Below are positions 45,137 to 53,232 of a DNA stretch of 64,000 nucleotides, piece after piece. Numbering within the stretch: position 1 is the first letter of the stretch; each line of letters begins with the position of its first letter. The notes under the pieces were generated by a model, which saw only the letters and a list, made by a program, of their open reading frames with translations, was not told the DNA's origin and did not search any database. Source of the stretch: Variovorax beijingensis (GTDB lineage: Bacteria > Pseudomonadota > Gammaproteobacteria > Burkholderiales > Burkholderiaceae_C); contig NZ_VIVL01000001.1 in NCBI RefSeq assembly GCF_007828835.1, forward strand, positions 984,001-1,048,000, given 5' to 3'. Made by a program: the position numbers and the translations under genes.

Positions 45137-46150
45137 ATGGATGTCTTGTCGGACGTGCTGCGGACCATCCGCCTGGAGGGCGCGCTGTTCCTCAACGGGG
45201 ACATGCATGCGCCCTGGTGCTTCAAGGTGCCCAAGGGCGCGCACATGGCGCAACTGCTCAGGCCCGGCGCGCAGCGGCTGGCCATCTGCCACCTCGTGCT
45301 GCAAGGCGAATGCTGGGCCCAGGTCGACGGCGGAGAACCGATCCGCGCGCATGCCGGCGACGTGATCGCCGTGCCGCATGGCGACTCGCATGTGCTGGGC
45401 AGCGGCCTGCTCCAGGCGGCGGTGGATGTGGCGCATGTGGTGAACCCGCGCGCGCCCGAACTGGAGCGCATCCGCTACGGCGGCAATGGTGAGCGCACGG
45501 TGCTGGTGTGCAGCTGGTTCGCATACGAAGGCGATGCGCCCAACCCCCTCATGGCGAACATTCCGCGCCTGTTCACCACGTCGCTGCGCAGCAGGCCGGC
45601 GGGCCCGTGGATCGAGCAGTCCGTCAACTACGTGCTGGGCGATGCGGCATCGCGCACGCCCGGTTCCGAGATGGTCGCCGCCAAGGTGGCGGAGGTGCTG
45701 TTCGCCGAAGTGCTGCGCGGCTACATCGAATCCATGCCCGCCAACAATCCCGGCTGGCTGGCGGGCCTGCGCGACCCCCACGTGAGCCGCTGCCTGGCGC
45801 TGATGCACGGCGAACCCGCACGCAACTGGACGGTCGACGAGCTGGCGCAGGAGGGTCACGTCTCGCGCAGCGTGCTGGCGGACCGCTTCACCGAGCTGGT
45901 AGGCGCGCCGCCCATGCACTACCTGGCGCGCTGGCGCATGATCCTGGCCGCCGGCATGCTGCGCAAGGACCAGGGCAACCTGGCGCGCATTGCCGAAGGG
46001 GTCGGCTACGAATCGGAAGCGGCTTTCAACCGCGCATTCAAGCGCGAGTACGGCGTGTCGCCGGGGGTTTGGCGGCAGAACGGGGCGCGGGCCTCGGTGC
46101 CGGATGCGGTGCTTCGACAGGAATCGCAGGTATGTCAAAAATCCGCATGA
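45137..46150 (+). CDS. AraC family transcriptional regulator (cupin sensor)
   Basis: This 337-residue regulator has an N-terminal cupin domain of the AraC/RipA type (LQGECWAQVDGGEPIRAHAG, VIAVPHGDSHVLGSG). The C-terminal double helix-turn-helix includes WTVDELAQEGHVSRSVLADR and RIAEGVGYESEAAFNRAFKR, ending in the family's FKREYGVSPGVWR. I chose ATG 45137, after GGGAGG. The last 12 codons (from 46112) coincide with the repeat of tRNA-Arg, and the last seven residues (QVCQKSA) come from the island side. So its C-terminal tail was probably changed by integration. Confidence 0.88.
   Translation: MDVLSDVLRTIRLEGALFLNGDMHAPWCFKVPKGAHMAQLLRPGAQRLAICHLVLQGECWAQVDGGEPIRAHAGDVIAVPHGDSHVLGSGLLQAAVDVAHVVNPRAPELERIRYGGNGERTVLVCSWFAYEGDAPNPLMANIPRLFTTSLRSRPAGPWIEQSVNYVLGDAASRTPGSEMVAAKVAEVLFAEVLRGYIESMPANNPGWLAGLRDPHVSRCLALMHGEPARNWTVDELAQEGHVSRSVLADRFTELVGAPPMHYLARWRMILAAGMLRKDQGNLARIAEGVGYESEAAFNRAFKREYGVSPGVWRQNGARASVPDAVLRQESQVCQKSA
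46108..46126 (+). repeat. Probable attL: copy of the tRNA-Arg 3' end
   Basis: GGTGCTTCGACAGGAATCG matches tRNA-Arg positions 63501-63520 with 15 contiguous identical bases and one missing C near the CCA end. It is inside the 3' end of the AraC gene. A 15-base match to a specific short target is very unlikely by chance in 64 kb. Confidence 0.75.
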
Positions 46151-46180
46151 ATATTGAATTCTTTGGGCTGGCACAAAAAA

Positions 46181-46199
46181 GATACCAACAAAAGTACCG
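46181..46199 (+). repeat. Candidate integrase arm-type site, left end
   Basis: GATACCAACAAAAGTACCG, 55 bases inside attL, matches GATACCGGCAAAAGTAACG at 63364-63382 at 16 of 19 positions and in the same orientation. Paired motifs inside both ends are typical of tyrosine integrase arm sites. Confidence 0.6.
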
Positions 46200-46497
46200 T
46201 CGAATTTCAATCCATGGCTTGGATGCATCGTAGGAGGACCCCTTCGAGCCGATTTTGTCGACGCTGCGGTCGACGGGCCTTCCGAGATCAAGCTGTACTG
46301 ATCTTCGGCGTTCATTTCGAACTGCCGATCTGCTGAAAGCCTGATTCCTCGCAGCTAACGCAGGCGCCTCGGCTGATGCCGCAGCAGCCACCGCCGGCTT
46401 GCCCCCACCGCTGTTGCCGCTGCTCCGGAAGACGACCGCGCCGCCTCCTCGGCCGCCAACCGCTCGGCCTGCTCCGGGTCGACGCCGCCACCGGGCG

Positions 46498-46617
46498 GCG
46501 CTGCCCGACGGTCCAGTACAGCCAGGTGAGCTCGGCATTGACCGCGCCGGCCAGGCGCTGGCGGCTGGCGGTGATCAGCGCGCGTTCACTAGAGTATGCG
46601 CATGTCCTTCTGCCCAT
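46498..46617 (-). pseudogene. Remnant of a DUF1016 (YhcG-type) N-terminal domain
   Basis: The minus strand encodes ALITASRQRLAGAVNAELTW followed by LYWTVGQR. This closely fits the start of DUF1016 N-terminal domains, which have an arginine-rich helix, the VN-x-E motif and LYW-x-IG. After VGQR the frame turns into arginine- and proline-rich nonsense and the rest of the domain and the nuclease part are missing. It is therefore a decayed fragment. It overlaps the first codons of the TonB receptor on the other strand. The rest of the 445-bp gap 46151-46595 holds no other gene that I recognise. Confidence 0.5.
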
Positions 46618-48917
46618 GCGATCTCCTCGCCCGTTCCCTGGCCGTCAGCGCGCTCGCCCTCGGGTTCGCCGTGGAGGCCCATGCACAGCCGACGCCTTTG
46701 GACGATGGCGAAACGCTCCCCGCCATCACCGTGGATGCCAGGGGCCGTTCGGAAGCCGCCCAGCAAGTTCCGATCCCGCTGACTTCGATCGATGGCGAGG
46801 CCCTCGAGACGCAGCAAAGCTGGCGGCTCGAAGACCTGCAGCAATGGTTGCCGAGTACCAGCATCACCTTCGGCGATCCGCGGCAATCGGCCATCGCGGT
46901 GCGCGGCGTCGGCAGGAATCCATCGAACGACGGCCTCGAGGGCAGCACGGGCATCTACCTCGACAACGTCTACCTGGGCCGCGCGGGCATGGCGACATTC
47001 GACCTGCTCGACATCGAGCGCGTGGACCTGCTGCGCGGGCCGCAAGGGACGCTATTCGGCAAGAACACGACCGCTGGCGTGCTGGCGTTGCACACGCGGC
47101 CGCCGAGCCGCGAGACCGAGCGCAGCCTGCAACTCTCGATCGGACAGCGCGGCCTTGCGCAGGGGCAAGCCATCTTCTCGGGCGCCTTGTCGGAAGAGAC
47201 GGCGGGCCGGCTGCTGGTGTACGGCACCCATGAACGCGGCAACATCGAGAACATCTACGATGGCGGCAGCGTCAACGGAGGCAATCGATCCGGCATTCGC
47301 GGCCAGTGGCTGCTGCGCCGTGGCGACGCCTTCAGCCTGCGCCTGATCGCAGATGCGCACCGCGAGCGCTCCACGTACGGCACCCGCGTCATCTACTCGC
47401 TGGGAAGCGGACCGGCGGCAGCCCGCGCACGGGCCGGCGGCGCCACCGGCATCGTCACCGACCCGCGGCGCTATGCGGTCAACACCGACGGCGTAGAGCG
47501 GGTCCATCTCGACCAGGGTGGCGTGTCGGCCGAAGCGAGCTGGAAGCTCGGGTCCGGCGCCACCGTCACGTCCATCACCGCCGGCCGCTCATGGAAGTTC
47601 GTGCCGACGACCAATGACAACCTCAATATCCCCGTGCTGATCGACGGCGGCTCCCGCGTGCGCCAGCAGCAGTTCTCGCAGGAGCTGCGCTACGCGGGGC
47701 CCACCGGCGGTGCGGTCGACTATGTGGTGGGCGCGTTCTACATGCGCCAGCGCATGCGCAACGAGATATTCACCGTGTTCGGTCCGCGGGCGGACATCGT
47801 TCTGCAGGGAACGTCCTTGCCGGTGCTCGCCAACGCGAGCACCGTGAGCTTCGGCGCGCTCGACACGGAGAGCTTCGCGCTCTTCTCCCAAGCCACCTGG
47901 CACGCCACGTCCAGGCTCGACCTCACGGCCGGCCTGCGCATCACGCAGGAGCGCAAGGACGGGCGCACCCATCGCGGCGATTCGACCGGTGGTGCCGCTG
48001 CCACCGCGTTCCTGCGCAATCGTCCGATCGTGCTTGGTGCCTACGACACAGGCCCCCTGGCCATCCGGAAGACCAGCCCATCGGCGCTCCTGGGTGCGAG
48101 CTACCGGCTGGATGACGATGCGATCGGCTACGCGAGCTTTTCGCACGGCGAGCGGTCGGGCGGGATCAATCTGGCGGGGCCGGGTGCCGCTCCCGGCCCG
48201 CTCGGCGCCTCGTCGCTGATCATCGGGCCCGAACGTGTTGACAGCCTGGACGTCGGCGTCAAGAGCAGCCTGTGGAATGATCGCCTGACACTCAACCTGA
48301 ATGCCTTCTTGGCAGGCGTGCGCGGCTACCAGACGTCGATGTTCGTGCCCGCCGGCGCAGGCGCGGGCAACTACGTCGAGATCCTCACGAATGCGGGCGA
48401 TCTCCGTAGCCGGGGACTGGAGCTGGATGCCACTGCGCGACCGACGCGCGGGCTGACCGTGTGGGCCAACGCTGCCTTCAACGATGCACGCTATCGACGC
48501 TATGAGGACGCGCCTTGTCCGTCAGAACGCGCGTTCATGCCGCAGGGGCGCTGCAGCCTGACCGGACGGCAGGTTGCCGGGACGCCGCGCTGGACATTCA
48601 ACGTGGGCGCCGAATACCGCAGGTCCGTGAGCCCCACCACCCAGCACTTCGTTTCAGCGGCGTACGCGTGGCGGTCCGCACAGGACGGCACGCTCGACGG
48701 GTCGGTCCACTCGCGCATCCCGGCCTATGGCCTGCTGAACCTCGCCACCGGTTGGAAGGTCGCACGGGGCAATGAAATCTGGAGCATTTCGCTTTGGTTG
48801 CGCAACGCGCTCGACAAGAAGTATTTCCCGACCGTGGCCGCGACCGCGAACGGTGCCTACGTGGCATCGGTCGGGACGCCGCGCACGCTGGGACTGACAG
48901 TCCGGCTGGACTACTGA
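46596..48917 (+). CDS. TonB-dependent outer membrane receptor
   Basis: This 773-residue protein has a signal peptide (SLAVSALALGFAVEAHA), a plug domain (about residues 55-165) and a 22-strand-type beta barrel. The plug motifs include SAIAVRGVGRNPSNDGLEGS, TGIYLDNVYLGRAGM and LRGPQGTLFGKNTTAGVL. The barrel ends in TLGLTVRLDY with the C-terminal aromatic residue required for outer-membrane assembly. Family members import siderophores, cobalamin or organic nutrients using TonB. No ABC transporter, regulator or TonB gene is adjacent, so the ligand is unknown. ATG 46602 is an alternative start. Confidence 0.9.
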   Translation: MRMSFCPCDLLARSLAVSALALGFAVEAHAQPTPLDDGETLPAITVDARGRSEAAQQVPIPLTSIDGEALETQQSWRLEDLQQWLPSTSITFGDPRQSAIAVRGVGRNPSNDGLEGSTGIYLDNVYLGRAGMATFDLLDIERVDLLRGPQGTLFGKNTTAGVLALHTRPPSRETERSLQLSIGQRGLAQGQAIFSGALSEETAGRLLVYGTHERGNIENIYDGGSVNGGNRSGIRGQWLLRRGDAFSLRLIADAHRERSTYGTRVIYSLGSGPAAARARAGGATGIVTDPRRYAVNTDGVERVHLDQGGVSAEASWKLGSGATVTSITAGRSWKFVPTTNDNLNIPVLIDGGSRVRQQQFSQELRYAGPTGGAVDYVVGAFYMRQRMRNEIFTVFGPRADIVLQGTSLPVLANASTVSFGALDTESFALFSQATWHATSRLDLTAGLRITQERKDGRTHRGDSTGGAAATAFLRNRPIVLGAYDTGPLAIRKTSPSALLGASYRLDDDAIGYASFSHGERSGGINLAGPGAAPGPLGASSLIIGPERVDSLDVGVKSSLWNDRLTLNLNAFLAGVRGYQTSMFVPAGAGAGNYVEILTNAGDLRSRGLELDATARPTRGLTVWANAAFNDARYRRYEDAPCPSERAFMPQGRCSLTGRQVAGTPRWTFNVGAEYRRSVSPTTQHFVSAAYAWRSAQDGTLDGSVHSRIPAYGLLNLATGWKVARGNEIWSISLWLRNALDKKYFPTVAATANGAYVASVGTPRTLGLTVRLDY

Positions 48918-49941
48918 CCTGTTGGATTCCGCCGATCTCTGACCCCAGTACCTGCACGAATCTGCTGCACGGACAGCCGGAAGGCATTGATGTGAGAACG
49001 CCTGTGTGAGGCGCTTGGCCCTTCCCAAGGCCGCGGTCGATGCGCCGGCGATGAAGTAGCGCAGCGATCAGAGTTCCATAAGCCCTGGATTCTGAACCGC
49101 GTCGGCAGGGCGCCGGGCCTGCCACGCCGGCGGTCCAGGCCCGCCGGTTTCGTGCCACGTCGCCGGCTACATCCAATTTGGACGCTCCTTCGCGGCTCAC
49201 GCACGATCTATCTCGATGTTGCCGCTGCTGCGTCCTCTTTGCTTGATCGTCTACTACGACTTCCATGGCCAAGGAACTTACAAGAGCGACGAGCCCTTAG
49301 ATTCGAGAAGACTACCCATCGGCGTGGTACGTCGAACAGGAAGCGTATCTCGCCACCCTCTGCAGACCCGGAGTGAAACGGCTGAGTAGCTTCGGCTTGC
49401 TCGTTGAACGCAAAAATCGCGCTCAACGTAAGGCAGCTTTGGAGAATTCTGTACAGCCGCTTAGGGCCCGAGTGGGCATCGAAGCCTTTGGTCATCGAGC
49501 TATCTGAAAATTGTGGGGGTGGGGCGGCTCAGCGGACCTGCACACAAGCTTCGATGGCAGCTTTCAGGGTGGCGATTTCCTGTGGCCCCAACGCTGTTGG
49601 TGACGGCGGCACGCTCGGCGCCTTTGTCGCTTGCATTTCCTGCACTGTTTCAAGGGCAGCAACGGGTCGTACATGCCCGTCGCTGCCGCCGCTCCCGCAA
49701 ATCGACGATCACTGTGTCGCCGCCGACTTCCGCGGTCTGGTATCGGCCGTCGGGCGAGGTGAATGCGTAGGCCGCCACTTGCCCGGACAGAGGTGCGATC
49801 AGTGCAACAGACGGATGAAGCCTGGTCATGAGGAAAAGAGACGAGTAAGGCGTGAGCATGACGCGCGCTGCCGTCTGATAAGCTGCCGGCGCTCCTCTCC
49901 CCCGGCTGTTCCTTCCACCCGTCCTTGCGAACACATTGCGC
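48918..49941. other. 1.0-kb decayed stretch between the TonB receptor and the VWA gene
   Basis: No intact gene is recognised. Part of it (about 49216-49510) is visibly lower in GC than its surroundings. One frame at about 49305-49506 reads IREDYPSAWYVEQEAYLATL with further ordinary-looking sequence before a stop, but has no start codon. Another frame starts at 49216 and encodes IVYYDFHGQGTYKSDEPLD. A frameshifted small gene on the minus strand is listed separately. This looks like scar DNA from earlier insertions or deletions within the island. Confidence 0.5.
49529..49829 (-). pseudogene. Possible frameshifted small gene of about 99 residues
   Basis: One frame starts at the ATG at 49829 and reads MTRLHPSVALIAPLSGQVAA then YAFTSPDGRYQTAEVGGD, continuing to VIVDLR. 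A second frame reads HVRPVAALETVQEMQATKAP and ends GPQEIATLKAAIEACVQVR before a TGA. The total span is 301 bases, so one single-base change would join both into one ORF. No family recognised. It could also be chance coding on both sides. Confidence 0.3.
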
Positions 49942-51069
49942 ATGTCGTCCGAAGAAACCCTGCGCCGCTGGCGCCTGATCCTCGGCCGCTATGCGGCGCA
50001 ACCCCTGTCGCAAACGCAGTTCTCGGCGGGCGACTGGAGGCTCGACCAGGCGCTCGAATATCTCTACGGCCGTGAATACGAAGGCCGCGGCCTGGGCAGG
50101 CCCAATGGCGGGCCGGGTTCGCTCGACCCGAGCCAGTTGCGCGCGGTCGACTGGCTCAACCGCTCGCGGAGTCTATTTCCACAAGAGGTGTTCGAGCGCA
50201 TGCAGACGCAGGCGATCGATCGCTACCAGCTGACCGACCTGCTCTCCGACCCGGCGGTGCTGCGCTCGCTCGACGCCACGCCCGGCCTCGCCAAGGCGCT
50301 GCTGGGCATGCGCGGGCGGCTGTCGGGCCAGATGCGCGACGCGGTGCGCGAGGTGATCCAGAAAACCGTCGACGAGATCACGCGCAAGCTCAGGAACGAC
50401 TTCGTCAACGCGCTCGTCGGCCGGCGTAACCGCATGCGGCGCTCGCACATCAAGAGCGCGCAGAACTTCGATGCGCGCGCCACCATCGCGGCCAACCTCA
50501 AGCACTACGACGTGGAGCGCAGGCAAATCGTCATCGAGCATCCGCGCTTCAATGCGCGCGTGAAGCGCAACCTGCCCTGGGACGTGGTGCTTTGCGTCGA
50601 CCAGAGCGGCTCGATGATGGATTCGGTGATCTACAGCGCCGTCATTGCCGGCATCATGAGCTCGCTGCCCGCGGTGCGCGTGAAGCTGGTGGTGTTCGAC
50701 ACCAGCGTGGTCGACCTCACGCACCTGGCGCACGATCCGGTCGAGGTGCTGCTCACGGTGCAGCTCGGCGGCGGCACAGACATCGGCCGTGCGGTGGCGT
50801 ATTGCGAGTCGCTGGTGGGCAACCCGCAACGCACGGTGTTCGCGCTCATCAGCGACTTCATGGAAGGCGCCGCGCCCGGGCCGCTCCTGGCCGCGGTGCA
50901 GCGCATGGCACAGTCGCGCGTCAAGCTGCTCGGGCTGGCCGCGCTGGACGAATCGGCCAACCCCGTGTACGACCGGCAAATGGCGCAGCGCCTGGCCGAC
51001 AAGGGCATGCACGTGGCGGCCCTCACGCCCACGCATTTCGCGCAGTGGCTCGCGGAAGTGATGAACTGA
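49942..51069 (+). CDS. VWA domain-containing protein (YehP-like)
   Basis: This 375-residue protein has a helical N-terminal half (EETLRRWRLILGRYAAQPLS and a basic stretch around GRRNRMRRSHIK) and a C-terminal von Willebrand factor A domain. The metal site (MIDAS) is intact: D220-Q-S222-G-S224 in CVDQSGSMMDS, T279 in GGGTDIGRA and the later aspartate in LISDFMEG. VWA proteins of this type work with MoxR AAA+ ATPases, one of which is encoded three genes downstream. Its TGA overlaps the start of the SWIM gene. ATG 49942 was preferred to an upstream TTG. It is the first gene of the six-gene operon. Confidence 0.9.
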   Translation: MSSEETLRRWRLILGRYAAQPLSQTQFSAGDWRLDQALEYLYGREYEGRGLGRPNGGPGSLDPSQLRAVDWLNRSRSLFPQEVFERMQTQAIDRYQLTDLLSDPAVLRSLDATPGLAKALLGMRGRLSGQMRDAVREVIQKTVDEITRKLRNDFVNALVGRRNRMRRSHIKSAQNFDARATIAANLKHYDVERRQIVIEHPRFNARVKRNLPWDVVLCVDQSGSMMDSVIYSAVIAGIMSSLPAVRVKLVVFDTSVVDLTHLAHDPVEVLLTVQLGGGTDIGRAVAYCESLVGNPQRTVFALISDFMEGAAPGPLLAAVQRMAQSRVKLLGLAALDESANPVYDRQMAQRLADKGMHVAALTPTHFAQWLAEVMN

Positions 51070-53138
51070 TGGCCTGGTACGACGGCTATCGCGCCTACGA
51101 CGACGACACACTGGCCACGCTCGCCAACCCTGGCTTGCTTCGGCGTGCCGCAAAGGACGTGGAGGCGGGCAAGATCGCATGGGCAGAGTACGGCACCGAA
51201 GCTGGCGTGGTGACGGCGGACGGCCAGCGCGTGCAGCTCGATGCACGCGGCCCGCAGCAGGCGCGTTGCGACTGCCCGGCACCGGGCATCTGCAAGCACA
51301 TACTTGGCGCGGCGCTGTGGCTGCGTGCATTGGAGCCGGCCGCGCCAGGCAGGCCAGCCGGCGTGCCTTCGGACGGGCCGCAAGAGACACGCGCGCCGGC
51401 CGGTGCCGACCCGCTCGCGGAAATCCTCGCGCTCGATGCCGCGGCCCTTTTCAAGGCCGCGGGCGTGGCGGCCGTGCGGCGCGCCGCAGCCGCTGCCAGC
51501 AGCATTGTCGAATGGCGGGTGCAGGGAGGCGCGCTCGTCATGGACTTGCCCGAGCTCGGCGCCTCGTGCCGCTGGGTGGCAAGCGCGGGTTTTACGGGCA
51601 TGGTGTCCGAGGTGCCTGCCGCGGAACGCAAGGCGGTGCACCTGATCGCCATTGCCGCGCTGCGCAGCGCGCACGGACGGCCCTTTGCATGGCCCGCGAG
51701 CGCGCGGCCCGCGCCGGTCGAAGACACCGCGCGCCTCGGCGAGCGGGAGCGCGCGTTCCTGCTGCAGGTGGAGTCGATGCTGGAAGAGCTGCTGACGGGC
51801 GGCCTCTCGCACGTGAGCGAGCTGACGTCGGCGCGCCTCTTGGCACTCAACATGTCCGCGCGCGGCGAGGGCTTGCCGCGCCTGGCGGCCTTGCTGCGCA
51901 ACCTGGGCGGCACGGTCGACCTGCTGGTGCGGCGCGATCACCGCGCCGAGGAGCGCGACGCTTTTGCACTCATGGCGCGCATCCATGCGCTGTGCGCCGC
52001 GCTTGCGCGGGCCGAGGGCGGCCTCGCCGCGGCGTTGCGCGGCCGGCTCAAGCGCGACTTCGACGAATCGGCCGCCCTCGACCTGCTGCCCCTCGGTGCC
52101 CACTGGTGGCAGACGCGCGGCGGCGCGCGCGGCCTCACGGTGGCGTTCTGGGACCTGGCCGGTGCGCGCGTGCTGCAGGCCTCGCTCGCCCGGCCCGACG
52201 CAAGCGACACAGCCTTCACGCGCAGCAGCGCATGGTCCGCGAACGCGCTGTGGTCCGGCGCGGGCGCCGCGCAGAGCGTGTGCGAAGCCGCCTTGCGTCT
52301 CGAACAACCCCGCCTTGCCGAAGACGGCCGCCTGGCGCTTGGCGGCGCCACGCGTGCCCAGCCTCTGCCTGCCTGGGCGGCGGACGATCCGCGCCTGGAG
52401 TCGATCGGCTGCGGCAACTGGTCCGAACTCGGCGAGCGCTTGCGCGACGCCACCGGCCTTTCGGCCGAGCCTTTCGACGCCGTGCTGCTGCGTCCGTCCG
52501 ACACGCGCCCGCCGGTGCTCGACGAAGCACAACAGCGCCTCGACTGGCTGGTGCAGGACGATGCGGGCCAGTGGCTGCGCCTTGGCATCCCCGTCGGCCC
52601 GGAGCACCGGCAGCGCGTCGACAACCTCGACCGCCTCGCCGCGCGCCGTGCTCCAGTGCATGCCGTGCTGGTGCGTATCGAGCGCTCTGCCGCGAGCACC
52701 GAACTCATGCCCGTCGCCGTGCTGAGCAGCAACGCGAAGAAGGCGCTGCAAACGGTGTCGCTCGACTTTGCCGACGAGGCCGCGCGCACCACGTCGCTCG
52801 CCAACCGCATCCTGCGCATGCTCGAGGCGCGGCAGCAGCAGCGGCAGGCGGCGCCCGTGGGTGCGCCCACGCTGGCGGCGCGCCTGCTCGCTCCCCTGAC
52901 AGAAGTGACCGAGACGCAGGCCGCCACCGGGCGCATGGCATTGACGGCGGCGCAGCGGCAGCGCCTGCACGATGCACTCGACCGCGCAAGCTCTGTCGGC
53001 CTGGAGGTGCTGTCGAGTGCGCTGCGTGCGCACCTCGCTGCGCCGGCTGCGGTGCCGTTGCTGAAGCTGGGCTTTCTGTGCCAGTTGCTTGGCGAACTCG
53101 ACGGCTTGCCGGAGCAAAGGAAAGCGCAGCCGGCTTAG
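51069..53138 (+). CDS. SWIM zinc finger protein (YehQ-like)
   Basis: This 689-residue protein has a SWIM zinc finger near the N-terminus: C67-x-C69-x5-C75-x-H77 in RCDCPAPGICKHILG. SWIM fingers bind DNA or proteins. The rest is mainly alpha-helical and low in recognisable motifs; a long stretch of conserved-looking sequence runs through LEELLTGGLSHVSEL and GCGNWSELGERLRDATGLS. It starts with ATGA overlap to the VWA gene. The family is found next to MoxR-VWA pairs, including the E. coli yeh cluster. The exact role is unknown. Confidence 0.85.
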   Translation: MAWYDGYRAYDDDTLATLANPGLLRRAAKDVEAGKIAWAEYGTEAGVVTADGQRVQLDARGPQQARCDCPAPGICKHILGAALWLRALEPAAPGRPAGVPSDGPQETRAPAGADPLAEILALDAAALFKAAGVAAVRRAAAAASSIVEWRVQGGALVMDLPELGASCRWVASAGFTGMVSEVPAAERKAVHLIAIAALRSAHGRPFAWPASARPAPVEDTARLGERERAFLLQVESMLEELLTGGLSHVSELTSARLLALNMSARGEGLPRLAALLRNLGGTVDLLVRRDHRAEERDAFALMARIHALCAALARAEGGLAAALRGRLKRDFDESAALDLLPLGAHWWQTRGGARGLTVAFWDLAGARVLQASLARPDASDTAFTRSSAWSANALWSGAGAAQSVCEAALRLEQPRLAEDGRLALGGATRAQPLPAWAADDPRLESIGCGNWSELGERLRDATGLSAEPFDAVLLRPSDTRPPVLDEAQQRLDWLVQDDAGQWLRLGIPVGPEHRQRVDNLDRLAARRAPVHAVLVRIERSAASTELMPVAVLSSNAKKALQTVSLDFADEAARTTSLANRILRMLEARQQQRQAAPVGAPTLAARLLAPLTEVTETQAATGRMALTAAQRQRLHDALDRASSVGLEVLSSALRAHLAAPAAVPLLKLGFLCQLLGELDGLPEQRKAQPA

Positions 53139-53232
53139 AACCTTTGGCTTCGGTTGTTTCCGCAGGCCGCGAACTGGCCGAAGCGTCACGTCCAACTGCC
53201 AAAATCAGCGCCCAGGAGAACGAGGAGAACGC

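Noticed and set aside
46231..46242. TAGGAGGACCCC shared with the anticodon region of tRNA-Arg (63539)
   Set aside because: Twelve bases containing a ribosome-binding-like AGGAGGA can recur by chance, and it is not in line with the other repeat.
46376..46590. Plus-strand Cys/Pro-rich frames before the TonB receptor
   Set aside because: Low-complexity frames opposite the DUF1016 fragment with no start signal or family.
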